Shown: piece after piece, positions 36,075 through 48,318 of the stretch
How positions within the stretch are numbered: the first letter of the stretch is position 1
How the letters are laid out: each line of letters opens with the position of its first letter
DNA from: Polytrichum commune
Taxonomy: Eukaryota; Streptophyta; Polytrichopsida; Polytrichales; Polytrichaceae
DNA: 64,000 nucleotides
Assembly: GCA_950295325.1 (NCBI GenBank)
Contig: OX485808.1
Span: forward strand, 43,730,527 to 43,794,526
Direction of reading: 5' to 3'
Translations under genes and position numbers: made by a program
The notes under the pieces: model-generated
What the model was told of the DNA's origin: nothing
What the model saw: the letters and a program-made list of their open reading frames with translations, nothing else
Database searches by the model: none

Positions 36075-39000
36075 ATGACAAACTTTCTACGAGTACCAAT
36101 GGAGATTGCAAAATTTCCCAATTTATCATTGCCAAAAGAAGTTTTGAATAGACGACAATGCGAAAATTTGTTGGACAACTTCCGCAAGGGTGTGCAAGCA
36201 ATTGAAACAATTGCCAATGGTTCACATGGGATTGTCTTTCGTCAAGTGGAGGAAGACATGCTCCTTGTTGTGAACAAGGCAAGGGGTGTCATAGAAGAAT
36301 GCTGCAATGATGATTGGTGTCGAGTTGTCGTGAAGCAAATGAATAACAAAGAGACCTTCAGAGAACTTCTTGAGGACTTTGAGTGTTCTTTTCACACAAT
36401 GTGCAACGTATTTTGTCATTGTTTTCCTAGTCAAAAAGCTAAAATTTTGAAGATTGAAAGCTCTACAACATTTTTTCCAACGTCCATTGATGAAGTTGAA
36501 GAGGACCATGATTCAATGTGTGAAAGGTTTTCAAAGCACTTGAAAATGTGCAAAAATGCATGTTGCAAAGATTGCACGCTTGTACAGTATCTAAAGGAAC
36601 GAGTAAAGGGTCTTCAAAGGGCAGAAGGTGGTGAATTGGATAGCATCATCTTTCCTGATGACTACCCTTGCCCTGAATATGGAAGGCAACATGTTCCTTT
36701 GGGTCGGGGTGCATTTGGAAGTGTATACTCCACAAAATGGTTAGAATTTGATACTGTCACAAAGGTCATCAAAGTCAATGGCCTAGAGCATGAAGCAATG
36801 GTTTGGAAAGAAGCAAGTATATTGGGAGGATTGAATCATCCGAGCATCATCAAGTTGTTTTCTTGTGGCTTTAGAAGGGATCATTTGAACACCGAGTTGT
36901 TTCCTTGTGGCTTGATAAGAAAGAGCAGTCAAGGCAAAGAAAATAAAATGTTTGAAATTGTCACTGAGCGAGGAACTATGGACTTGTTATGTTTCTTAAA
37001 TAAACAGACGTTGTTCAATGAAGGAAATGCAATTGATATTATGTTGCAAATCACAAGCGGAATGTGCTACCTTCACGATATGGAGGTTGCCCACCGTGAT
37101 TTGAAGCTTGATAATGTCGTCCTAACTTTAAATGATTCAATTAGTGTGGAACATGTGCATGTGAAGCTAGTTGATTTTGGAATTTCCAAAATTGAAGTGA
37201 CAAACTCTTCAAAGGTGCCCACTAGTGAAAATATATATGGAACTTGTGGGTATATGGCACCTGAGGTTCTTGAAAGAAATTCAAAGGTAGATGCATTCAA
37301 AACAGATGTTTTTAGTTTTGGCATGATGTGCTCTGAGATCCTTTCAAAAAAAAGAAATTTTGATGGTTATCTTCTTCGTGATTACAAGAATTCTATCTTG
37401 AATGGTGAGAGGCCCAAGCTCCCTCAAGCCTGTTCCGAAGGATTGAAATCATTGATACATAAATGTTGGTCCCGAGAACCTTCAAAAAGGCCAACATTCC
37501 TTGATATTCATAAGACTTTGAGGAAATTAAAGAATGATGCAATCCTTGAGACTTTCCATGATGTTGTAGCCCTTGAGGAATTCAATGAGCCCACATTTCT
37601 TCCCGGCTTGAAGCTTGGTAATACCACCTCATTATCAAGAATTGAAGAGCAGTCAAAAAACACATCAGCGGATCAAATGCGACATGAGGTGAATACTACT
37701 TTGTCAATATTTATTTGCAAAAATAGTTGAATGAATCTTGACCAATAATAATATCATAGACTTGACGGTGCAACACAATATAAAACCTCATGTAACTTAT
37801 GTGGTTTGTTCAATAGCAATGATGTAACTTGGTACATTGACATTTTGTAGGGGGGATACAACACAAAGGAGGATTCCAAATTGATTGGCCTCAAGGAGAA
37901 GATGCCAAAATTGGAAAAACTACTTCAACATGTTGGAAGTGTGGGGTTTGTGGGCATGGGTGGAATTGGCAAGTCAACATTCGCAGCTGCTCTAAGTGAT
38001 CACATCTCCCACAAATTTGATGCGACGGTCTTTGTAAATGCCTTCAAAGATGAAAGTTGTACTTTTGCAGTGAAATATAAGCTACAAAATGTGAAAGCGC
38101 TGCCCGAAACCAAAACATTAATGGAAGGACAAGGGATTTTAACCCAATTACAAAGTATAGAAAAAATCCTCATTGTTGTGGACAATGTTGGTGAAGCAAG
38201 CCAACTCAAGGTTCTATTGGGCAATCGTGAATTTCAAGATGGTGATGGAAGTAAATTCATTGCCACTTCTCGTGAATGGAAGTCATTGGAAGCATACGTA
38301 CCTATGGTTGGTAAAGTTGATGTGAAAACCCTTGACATGCAACAATCTTTGGAATTATTTTTGATGCATGCAAATTTTACCACCAACCAACCATGCTTAC
38401 CATACTTGACATATGTAGTAAAGAAAATTGTAGACGCTTGTGATGGACTCCCGTTGAGTTTGGAGGTGATGGGTTGTTCTTTAAATGGGGAAAAACGTTT
38501 GAGAATATGGGAGCGAAGATTGCAAAGATTGTTGAGGGCGAGGCATGATGGAAATGGAGATCATAGAATTTGGAATACATTGCGCATAAGTTTTGATGAG
38601 CTCAATGGAAGGGAAAAAAACATGTTCTTGGATATATCTTGTTTCTTTTGCAAAGACTCGTGGATTGGTGGCTTGCAATCTACAAAAGAAACAATACTTA
38701 GATGTTTTGATGATGATGATGATGATGATGATAATATTATAGAGCAAACTTTCGAAAGACTACAAGACAAATCATTGCTAAAAGTTGATGAAAATGGTGG
38801 TTTGGATATGCACGATCAATTGCGGGATATGGGTCGTATGATTGTGGAAAAAGAATACCAAGGCTCTCGAATATGGGATTTTTTTTCATCCACATTCATT
38901 CATTATTGTAATCGAAAGGTACGTGGCACACAAATGAATGTCTTTACAAAATCACTATGAAGATATGACTTGAAAGTCAAAATTGTAATCATAACCAAGA

Positions 39001-41714
39001 AAAATTGAGATTAAAAAAATAAATGTTCCGTTGTCTAATGGTTATTTTCCATGCAGGATACAAGATCGATTGAAGGCATGTCGTTTACAAATATTGAGAA
39101 AGTATTGACATTTCCAACAACCATACAAGTGCAAGGTCTACGATTGTTAAGTGTTCAAAATTGCGAGGATGTGCACCTTCTTTTTGCTATCCTCATCGGA
39201 ACCACCAAACTCAAGAGGTTGAGGATCCATTTCAATACAAAATGTGATAACTTTTTGGCAACACAACATATATTCAACAATGATATTAAAAAAATTGCCC
39301 AAAATCATTTGAAAAAACTAAGTATCCTTGAAATATTCATGGGCCATATTTCAAAATCTCTTCCATTTGATGTTCTCCATTTCAAAACTCTCAAAGAACT
39401 CAAATTTGTAGGTTGTAAAACACCAGATGAGTTTCCAAATGGACTTCAAGGAATAGTGTCCTTGGAGGAATTAAACATTACACAATGCACATCCTTGAAG
39501 AAAATCCCGGAAGGATTTGGGGGATTGACATGTTTGAAGAAACTCTACATGTCGGAATGCGAGGCCTTGAAGGAATTTCCATCCGGAGTGTGCACGCTCG
39601 TGGCATTGGAGGAGTTGGCATTTGATAGATGCAAATCCTTGAAGATGATCCCAGAAGGATTAAGGGGTTTGACATGTTTGAAGAAACTCCACATGCAAAA
39701 ATGCAAGGCCTTGAAAGAATTTCCATTTGGAGTGTGCACGCTTGTGGCATTGGAGGAATTGAATTTCAATGGATGCAAATCCTTGAAGAAGATCCCAGAA
39801 GGATTAGCGGGTTTGACATGTTTGAAGAAACTCTACATGTCGGAATGCGAGTCCTTGAAGGAATTTCCATCCGGAGTGTGCACGCTCGTGGCATTGGAGG
39901 AGTTGGCATTTGATAGGTGCAAATCCTTGAAGAAGATCCCGGAAGGATTAGGGGGTTTGACATGTTTGAAGAAACTCCACATGCAAAAATGCAAGGCCTT
40001 GAAAGAATTTCCATCTAGAGTGTGCACGCTTGTGGCATTAGAGGAATTGGCATTTTATGGATGCAAATCCTTGAAGATGATCCCGGAAGGATTAGGGGGT
40101 TTGACATGTTTGAAGAAACTCTACATGTGGGAATGTGAGGCCTTGGAAGAATTTCCATCCGGAGTGTGCACTCTCGTGGCATTGCAGGAATTTAGTTTTG
40201 GTGGATGCAAATCCTTGAAGATGATCCCAAAAGGATTAGGGGGTTTGACATGTTTGAAGAAACTTGGTATGTGGGAATGCGAGGCCTTGGAAGAATTCCC
40301 GTATGGACTGTGCACTCTCGTAGCATTGGAGAAATTGGCATTTGATGGATGCAAATCCTTGAAGAAGATCCCGGAAGGATTAGGGGGTTTGACATGTTTG
40401 AAGAAACTCTACATGCGGGAATGCGAGGCCTTGGAGAATTTTCCATCCGGAGTATGCACGCTTGTGACATTGGAGGAATTGGTATTTTATGGATGCAAAT
40501 CCTTGAAGAAAATCCCGGAAGGATTAAGGGGTTTGACATGCTTGAAGAACCTCTCCATGTATAAATGCGAGGCCTTGGAAGAATTTCCATCTGGAGCATG
40601 CACTCTCGTGGCATTGAAAGAATTTAGTTTTGGTGGATGCAAATCCTTGAAGATGATCCCGGAAGGATTAGGGGGTTTGACATGTTTGAAGAAACTCCAC
40701 ATGCAAAAATGCAAGGCTTTGAAAGAGTTTCCATCCGGAGTGTGCACGCTTGTGGCTTTGGAGGAATTGAATTTCAATGGATGCAAATCTTTGAAGAAGA
40801 TCCCAGAAGGATTAGGGGGTTTGACATGTTTGAAGAAACTCCATATGTGGGATTGCGAGGCCTTGGAAGAATTTCCATCCGGAGTGTGCACGCTTGTGGC
40901 ATTGAAGGAATTGGCATTTTATGGATGCAAATCCTTGAAGAATATTCCGGAAGGATTAGGGGATTTGACATGTTTGAAGAAACTCTACATGTGGAATTGT
41001 GAGGCCTTGAAAGAGTTTCCATCAAGAGTGTGCACGCTTGTGGCATTGGAGGAATTGGCATTTAATGGATGCAAATCCTTGAAGAAGATCCCAGAAGGAC
41101 TGGGGGGTTTGACATGTTTGAAGAAACTCTGCATGTGGGAATGCGAGGCCTTGGAAAAGTTTCCATTACGAGTGTGCACGCTCGTCACATTGGAGGAATT
41201 GAATTTCCATGGATGCAAATCCTTGAAGAAGATCCCGGAAGGATTAGGGGGTTTGACATGTTTGAAGAAACTCCACATGCAAAAATGCGAGGCTTTGAAA
41301 GAGTTTCCATCAGGAGTGTGCACACTTGTGGCATTGGAAGAATTGTCATTTTATGGATGCAAATCCTTGAAGAAGATCCCGGAAGGATTAGGGGGTTTGA
41401 CATGTTTGAAGAAACTCTACATGTGGGAATGCGAGGCCCTGAAAGAGTTTCCATCAGGAGTGTCCACGCTTGTGGCATTGGAGGAATTGAACTTCCATGG
41501 ATGCAAATCCTTGAAGAAGATCCCAGAAGGACTAGGGGGTTTGACATGTTTGAAGAAACTCTACATGTGGGAATGCGAGGCCTTGAAAGAGTTTCCATCT
41601 GGAGTGTCCACCCTCGTGGCATTGGAAGAATTGAATTTCCATGGATGCAAATCCTTGAAGAAGATCCCGGAAAGATTAGGGGGTTTGACAAGTTTGAAGA
41701 AACTCTACATGTGA
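36075..41714 (+). CDS. Protein kinase-NB-ARC-LRR immune receptor (PNL-type NLR)
   Basis: Exons 36,075-37,688, 37,851-38,918 and 39,057-41,714, all phase 0 with GT-AG borders; 1779 residues. Residues ~1-205 are a helical, Cys-containing N-domain. The kinase (~210-490) has LGRGAFGSVY, an invariant Lys in KVIKV, HRDLKLDN, VDFGIS and YMAPE, so it looks catalytically complete. NB-ARC (~545-890) has GMGGIGKST, ILIVVDNV, GSKFIATSRE, GLPLSLEVMG, FLDISCFF and MHDQLRDMGRMIV; the last two are of the TIR-NLR kind. The tail is (N)RK-DTRSIEGMSF followed by LRRs. From ~39,505 fifteen 48-residue units (two 24-residue LRRs each) run to the stop. NLRs act as intracellular pathogen sensors; a kinase in place of TIR or CC is the PNL class of mosses. 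In my reading the ATG at 36,075 is the first in frame after TAG 36,021. Oddities: an Asp run in NB-ARC, a small kinase duplication, and an early stop with an open continuation. Confidence 0.9.
38709..38732 (+). repeat. In-frame GAT microsatellite in NB-ARC
   Basis: A GAT run encodes eight consecutive Asp residues (RCFDDDDDDDDNIIEQ) between the FLDISCFF motif and the helix before MHD. It keeps frame, so slippage can change loop length without breaking the protein. Confidence 0.92.
39505..41714 (+). repeat. 144-bp coding tandem array (LRR units)
   Basis: Fifteen complete 144-bp units and a partial sixteenth. Each encodes GLTCLKKLYMWECEALKEFP and a second LRR of the VALEELxFxGCKSLKKIPEG kind. 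Units differ at only a few positions, mainly the residues after KKL (YMSE, HMQK, YMWE, GMWE) and after EEL, which would face the solvent side of the solenoid. Confidence 0.95.
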
Positions 41715-41873
41715 AAATGCGAGGCGTTGGAAGAATTTCCATCCAGAGTGTGGACGCTTGTGGCATTGAAGGAATTGACAGTTTGTGGATGGAAATCCTT
41801 GAGGAAGATCCCGGAAAGATTATGGGGTTTTGCACGTTTAAAGATACTGACATGTGAGAATGTGACACTATAA
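41715..41873 (+). pseudogene. Open LRR continuation after the stop codon
   Basis: After TGA 41,712-41,714 the same frame stays open for 52 codons to TAA 41,871-41,873, encoding one more LRR unit and a divergent cap (ARLKILTCENVTL). Sibling units read TGG GAA where this unit has TGA AAA, so the stop arose from a Trp codon by G-to-A change. Confidence 0.85.
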
Positions 41874-42229
41874 TGCAATTTTTGTGGTTTCTTTCGTTGA
41901 ATATGAAAGTAAGTGTAAAAATGACCAAGGGTGAATTGGAAATTTGCAATCAAAATAAAGTTGAACATGCTATTATGTTGTGATATTAAAAGTAGCGATA
42001 GAGAAAGCCATAGCTTGATAAGAATTAACATGTTTTTAAAGATTTGCAAGGGTCTTCATACAAAGAGATATAAGGCTAGGAAGTCAGGAGATAAAGGGGC
42101 TCTCATTTTCATATTTACCACCAGACATTGTAGACACAACCTGGCCTTTGGGCCCACTAGAATTACGATATCAAGAAAATATTTCTTCTATGATTTGTAA
42201 AATGCGGGGCAATTGTTTGACGCTTCAAG

Positions 42230-43674
42230 TTTATTAAGAGTATCTAAGGTGATTGTCTTGGATCTGGAAAGATTTTGTTATGAGTGTTCTACAGATTGAG
42301 GCTATTGCTTGGTAATAAATTGAAGGAGAAGCTTCATGGGTAATTGTATCGGAATGCAAGTGTTCTACCATAATTCATTATCCCTTTCTTTCTTTCTACA
42401 AACTATAGTCTTGCTACATATTGAAATTTGGAGTCACAATGGTGATACAGATTATGGTTTGATTGAATTAGAGAGAGAAACATGAGTGGGTGAATACTTC
42501 CTGATGAAGTGATTGAATATATTTTAATTAATGTCATAATAAAAGGGAGATATGTGAAGCTTCAAGACAAATCAACTACCATTAAATTGAGAAAATCAAT
42601 TTGATAGGTGATAATAAGCAAATTATGTCTAATCATAGTAGATGGTAGTGCTACGAATATTTGTTGTTAATGAATGAATCCTAAGTAGCAAGGTGAAGAC
42701 TATAGTTTGTGCGTAAAGCCATATATATTTATAAGATGAGTATTGATGATCACCTACCTTGACCTACGAGGAGACTATGGCGGTCATGACAAATAAGTAA
42801 ACAAACTAATTGAGTCTGCGAGACGGTGGTAAGAATTTGGTCCATGTCGCAATCATTTAAACATGAGTACAAAGTGAGGATTACAAAGTGAGGATTCCAA
42901 ATTGCAAAAATATGATGAGATCATTGCCTTGAGAATTTGAAGAATCAGATAGTTACAATGATTTGATGATGTTGTAGTATGAAGTTGGTTGTGTGTGTGA
43001 TCTCCCATAAGGAATAGTTGTCTTCCGGTTAAAGGAATTTGAAAGGTCAATAGTTTGGATGAAGCAAAAGGTTACCTTTCACATGCTATTGGCTCCCAAA
43101 AAGGAGTTGGGTGCACTCAAGAGGATAAGAGTAGTCATGCAATAAATTGGTACGTTCCCATCAAGTTTATTAACGGAAGATCACCAAAGACTATAGCATG
43201 ATTGTAAGGATTAATGAAGAGTCATAGATTCTTCTGGAAGGAACATTGTACAGATTTCTCAAGTTAGATTAAAAACAGTAATTTATATAAGACTATTGCC
43301 TATACCAAAGTGCCCTTGGCTTTGGTAAGAAAGACTCAAATGGGATATTTCCGCAAGATGATTGACTATGGTTGTGCCTATGGTTGTGCACTGCATTTGG
43401 TTCATTTGAAAATGAACTCACTGCTAGATTGTTGTTTGGATAATTAAAGTGAGGCAAGAGATTGTTACAATTACACGCACTCACATTAAGGGATTCTAAA
43501 GTCTTTACCCCCAAATCATAATCTAATTGTCAATGCAACCCGGAAATAAAGCGAAATAACCTTGTAATTTCCCTAATAAAGCTAATCTGAGACACCTAGA
43601 TGATATAAAAATCACCTTTTATGTTTTCCCTTAGTGTTTCCATGGATTTGTTTGTAATCAAAAGTTTAACTATA
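42230..43674 (+). mobile_element. Degraded LTR-related copy of the 19-kb gypsy family
   Basis: The right half (43,280-43,674) parallels 20,480-20,880 step by step: agactattg, caaagtgcccttggctttg, gtgcctatg..tgtgca, aagtgagg, gagacacctagatgatataa and a terminal aactata. AGACTATAGTCT-type words occur at ~42,405, 42,700, 42,770, 43,187, 43,290 and 43,360. The left border is unclear; a TGTGATATT at 41,979 may be the start, though what follows is diverged. Confidence 0.7.
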
Positions 43675-43678
43675 AACG

Positions 43679-43785
43679 CCTAAGAAGAATTCCCATCCGG
43701 ACTGTGCACGCTCATGGCATTGGAGGGATTGGTGTTTATGGATGCAAATCCTTAAAGAAGATCCTGGAAGGATTAGTGTTAAACA
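43679..43785 (+). pseudogene. LRR-unit fragment detached from the NLR gene
   Basis: About 100 bp closely resembling a 144-bp LRR unit (gaattcccatccggactgtg, gcattggagggattgg, ggatgcaaatccttaaagaa), but with TAA near its start and a one-base shift after ggtgttt. It begins within about 8 bp of the LTR end at ~43,671 and stops at gaaggattagtg. Confidence 0.88.
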
Positions 43786-43993
43786 CAATTGGCTCATTGA
43801 CATAGATTAGGTAGGCAAAGCCAAGGGAGAATGCTTGAATCAACAACTCAATAGCAAAAGCAACACGGGGTAGCATTGGATCTAAGCTAAGAGAAATTAG
43901 GGGAGCAACTAAAGATGAAGAAACAACAACCGAAGACAAGAGGCGGTAGCTGTAGATCAAGAGACATCAACCAAAGACAAAGGGACAGAGCCG

Positions 43994-44038
43994 AGAACCA
44001 AGAACCAAGAACCAAGAACCAAGAACCAAGAGCCAAGG
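43994..44038. repeat. 7-bp tandem repeat (AACCAAG)n
   Basis: Five perfect copies of aaccaag followed by a variant (agccaag). Confidence 0.9.
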
Positions 44039-44039
44039 G

Positions 44040-47000
44040 TTGAGTGTTCAGAGTCAGAGCCACCATAGCTACCAAGGAGGGGTAACCTTAAGAAACAACT
44101 TAGGAAGCGGCCGGGTACTTATGCAGCCATGGGCCCAGGTTTCGGCCAACCATCAATCCAGGTACCACGAGGGTATCGAAGAGTTAAGTTTACCATAATT
44201 ATGTAAGGCTACTTATGAACCATTCCTAAATAATTGGAGGCCTTGGATATGAGTAAGCCACCACTTAATTTAGTAAGTTGTCACTTAAATGAGTAGACCG
44301 CCCCAACAATTAGTGAGTTGCTAGGTTATTTGAACAAGTAAACCACTTCAATTAGTGATCCACTTATACGCATAGTGAGCTACTACCATAATGAGTGAAC
44401 CATTAAGATTAGTAAGTAACAATTACAAAGGATGAGGCGCTTGAGGCAAGTAAGACATTAGTTAGTTGTGTGAAACTTGGTAAGCCACATAGCAAGCCAC
44501 TTGGTATTAGTAGATTCCATGTTAGTTAATTACCACTTAGGCCACATAGGTAAAGAAACCGGAGGTGGAAGACAATGAAGACCAAGAAACGACTTCTTGG
44601 TCTACTCTTAAGAATTTCTCCGAACCTAGATATGCATAGGTAGATCTAGAAGAGCAATCTACCGCTTTTTGTATGGAAAAAGAGATGAGGTATAGGTCCT
44701 CTATTTTGAGGATTCAAAAGAGCATTCTTCCTCTTCTTGAAGAAAAAGAGGATATAGCAATCTAGGAGAAAGACACATGTTAGGTGCCATTTCTCACTGT
44801 ATATAGAGTTCGGATTAGTATTAGCATACCTTATTCACAACGATAGGCTACACGAGAGCTAGGTCCTTTGTATTTTTATAATTATGAATATAAGTGCTTT
44901 AAGCTCAAATCTTCTTCTTAGTTATTCAAGGTAGAGGCGAAGTAATTGATAGCATTGACATCATCAAGTTGATTGTGATTGGAGAGTTGACGAGTGCTAT
45001 GAACAGAAACTCATATGAGGTGAGATAGTCAGATGAGTTGAAGGTTGAATGTGGTTGAGAAATTATTATAGGACTTACAAGAAGTGAGAGAAATTGTAAG
45101 TGTTGAAAGGCAATTGTGTAATGAAATATCATAGAACCTCACATGAGGTGAGAATAGTTGCATTACAAAGTTGGTGAATGGAGTTGGATACTTGAGAGAC
45201 TCATGAATATTTAGAGTTCACCAATTGAGAGAGAGAAAAAATATTAGAGACATTAAGGAAACTATTGAGAGAAGGAGATTATTAAATAATATCATAATAA
45301 GAATGTATGAGGTTGCATGCAAGCACGTTGGATAATTAAACACATGTATCTTCCTAAATCAATGTTGCTATGAGTCTAGAGTTATCAACTGCTCAACATG
45401 AACCAAATTATAATTAATTCCTTACGTACCTATTTCATTATGCTATCATTCTTCATTCTACATTGATACTTGCACCTACGTAATCTAAGACTCAAATTTG
45501 CGATTGATTGCCTAAGGAAATTAAATACAACAAGTGGTATGAATATAAAAGGTATAATGAGAAATTTTATTATGATGAAACTGAGTATATGATTAAATTG
45601 ACAAAATTGCTTATTGTATTAGCTATGTTCAAAAAATAGACTATGGTAATTATAGCTAAACTTTCATAGAATTACGAGTTGCACTAAAAATAAATTGTAA
45701 TATATTTATAACTAGACCTGAGATACAATGACTACATGCTATATCTATTTATGGAAGAGGCATGAGAAACAATAAGGTTAGAATAAGGCCACAACACTAA
45801 TCCAAAGAAGGATAAGAGTTATCCCATATTGTTTGTATGAACCGAAGGAAAAAAAAAGCAATTAAAGGCAATGCAAGGAGAGCATAAGACAATCTCCCTC
45901 CAAGCATTGTTCATATGTCTTTGTGTATGTGTATATGCTTGTGCACTCATCTATATTCCTATCGACTTTCAATAGGTGATGAGACAAAACCTTGATATAA
46001 AGGTTATGGATGGCACTTGAAGCAAGAAAATGGCACCTTAAGCTTCACACCTCGAGGTAGCAACAAACCACAACTAAGAGGATTAAAAAGAGAGCCAAGC
46101 AAGGCGGCCAAGCACATTGGAGCAATGTTGAGTACTTAGGAATGTACGAGGACCAAGAAGAAGCCAAACATAATACATTGGAGTGAAGGGAAAGACGTCT
46201 GCGGAATTAAGTGCTCAGCCATGGATTTAGGAGGAAGACGCATGGTTATAGCGTAAACAACCCATGAGGATAGGATAGGCATTGGCATTAATGAGAAAAA
46301 TCACAAAGATTACATGAAGACTATGAAAATTAATGTCATCATTTGGAAGACTAAATTATGAGGATAATTTAAGCCATAGAGGAAGAAAAATATATGACTA
46401 GTGATTGGTATACAACTTGGGGATTTTTGCCAACTCATATCATCTTCATTATGTCACTACAAATATGTCATGAGAATTGGATTAGATCTCAAATAATATT
46501 TCGTCTATATATATATGTAACCACCACATAGATATGGTTAGAACTTAGAATATGAACATTTGAAGAGTTTGACGGTTATAACCGTTTGAAAAGGCTCTCA
46601 ACTACAAATATCGTAGATAAGCTCATATCTAGGTGAAAGAAGATAGTGACCACATAAAATATAGATTTGGATTTATAATTAAGTATTAAATTTAGAATGA
46701 TTTTTTTGGGAGAAACACCTCTTTCTCTAGCAATGAAGTTATCTTAAGTTTGAATGTCAAATAACATTTGAGCCTCGGGGGGGGGGGTAGTCATTGGTTG
46801 GAGTAGCAATACACGTGCGAACAAATGATAGGGTATTTAAAAAACATGAGGGAAAAAAATTATAATTGGACTTAAGAGTAATATAGGGTATCAAAAATTG
46901 CATTGGACATCTTTAAAGTACTATAGGGTATGAAATAATAGGTAATTTGGAATTATAAGTAAGGCAAGCCATTTTTCTATTAACCCAAAGTAGAAGTTTA

Positions 47001-47480
47001 CATAATGATAGCATGTGAAAAAAAGAAGAGAATTGAAAGTAATACCCCCCTATAAAATAGTGGTTGTTCGCACCTATATCCTTAACTTTTTAACACACTT
47101 CCCCCCCCCGCCCGAGATTTGAGCTTATCTCGTATCTAATATATTCACCAAATCCAATGACAAAGGTATGTGTGTGTATGTTTGTGTGAATGAAAATGTG
47201 TATTTGTGTGTGAGTGTAAGTCTATGAGAGTGTGAATGCGAATGTGTGTATGAGTATAAGTGAGAATGTGTATGTGAGTGAGAATATGTGTGTGAGTGTA
47301 AGAATGAAGGTATTAGTGTAGGTATGAGAGATAAGCTAAAAGTTAAGAACTTGGAGTGTGCAACCCAATGTCTTCACCAAATTCAATGATAAAGGTGTGT
47401 GTGTGAGGGTTGGGGCGAACTAACATGTACACTCGTACCTTACACTTCCATCCAAGCCTCATCATCCAAGTCCCCCTCAT
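44040..47480. other. Intergenic region without a recognised gene
   Basis: AT-rich, with repeated short words (gtaagccac, gtgagttgc, cacttaaat) at 44.2-44.5 kb and an LTR-end-like stretch near 44.78-44.93 kb. G and C homopolymers at ~46,779 and ~47,101 and TG-rich sequence at 47,165-47,400 are the only other notable structures. Confidence 0.4.
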
Positions 47481-47631
47481 CCACATTAGGTTAACCACTT
47501 GAAGTGGTTAACTGTAGTTAGGGTGGGCCCTTCTGACACCACCTCCTGCTCCCGCCTGGTATTGCTCGCTTCTCCTCGCTCTCACCAAGGTGCGAATGAT
47601 TTTTTGAGATGAGTTTTGCACAAGTTATGTT

Positions 47632-47907
47632 TTGAGATTGTTTGTTGGTGTGAGGGATGGAGCCTTTGATGACAAAAAAATGGATTTCTATGAAGCCTTT
47701 GGGCTTGGGATGTTCCATGTTACACACCCTGAGGTTTTTATTTGTTATGGGTTTAGGGTTTGCATTCTGAACTGTGACTCTTCGTTCCTTAGATCAGAAG
47801 ACTGGCATTGTATCTTCGAGAGTAATACTATATTCAATGGGTATATGGTCCATGAGGTAAAAACATCCTCTACACCATACCATGGGGGCTTTGCTAAAAT
47901 GGTTTGA
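47632..47907 (+). other. Unrecognised 91-codon open frame
   Basis: The frame reads RLFVGVRDGAFDDKKMDFYE.. with varied, protein-like composition, but I recognise no family and see no supporting splice structure. A perfect inverted repeat (GTTAACCACTT, one base, AAGTGGTTAAC) lies upstream at ~47,490-47,512. It could be a transposon scrap. Confidence 0.2.
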
Positions 47908-48138
47908 GCTTCTGGGGATGACGACCGCACTTCACTGCTTGGATTTCGAGTCATAAATAATCACCTTGCGAATACAAGCTCCGGTAGATGCAACATTCAT
48001 GGTTATAATCTTATAAATGTCTGCTTTCCTGTTATAGGTCAACCCAAAGTGGCCAACTGTCTTCTCTGGGTGCTGCGGGAACGTTTCCACTTCTTTGTAA
48101 CCAGGTTACAAATGTAAAAATTTGTGGAGGTCAATTCT

Positions 48139-48162
48139 CCCCCCCCCCCCCCCCCCCCCCCC
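48139..48162. repeat. Poly-C homopolymer
   Basis: A run of about 24 C. Such a run is prone to polymerase slippage and to assembly error. Confidence 0.9.
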
Positions 48163-48318
48163 AATCGGAATCCAAAACAAACAAGACCGTGAGAGGATGC
48201 AAGAACTCCCACATTCGGGTCAGGTAAACAAGGAACAGATAGTAGACTCTATTTGTCAAAATTGATGTCGTATATATGCGTATTGGGTTAATCTTGTGAA
48301 TGAAGAAGTACCTTTCAC

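Noticed and set aside
41185-41949. A 254-codon open frame on the minus strand and several others overlapping the LRR array in other frames
   Set aside because: They repeat with the 144-bp period and exist only because the array lacks stops in those frames. The plus-strand LRR frame has a clear domain and splice context.
46779-47115. G-run and C-run in opposite sense as possible inverted repeats of an element
   Set aside because: Apart from the homopolymers and a short tgagc/gctca, the flanks do not match.
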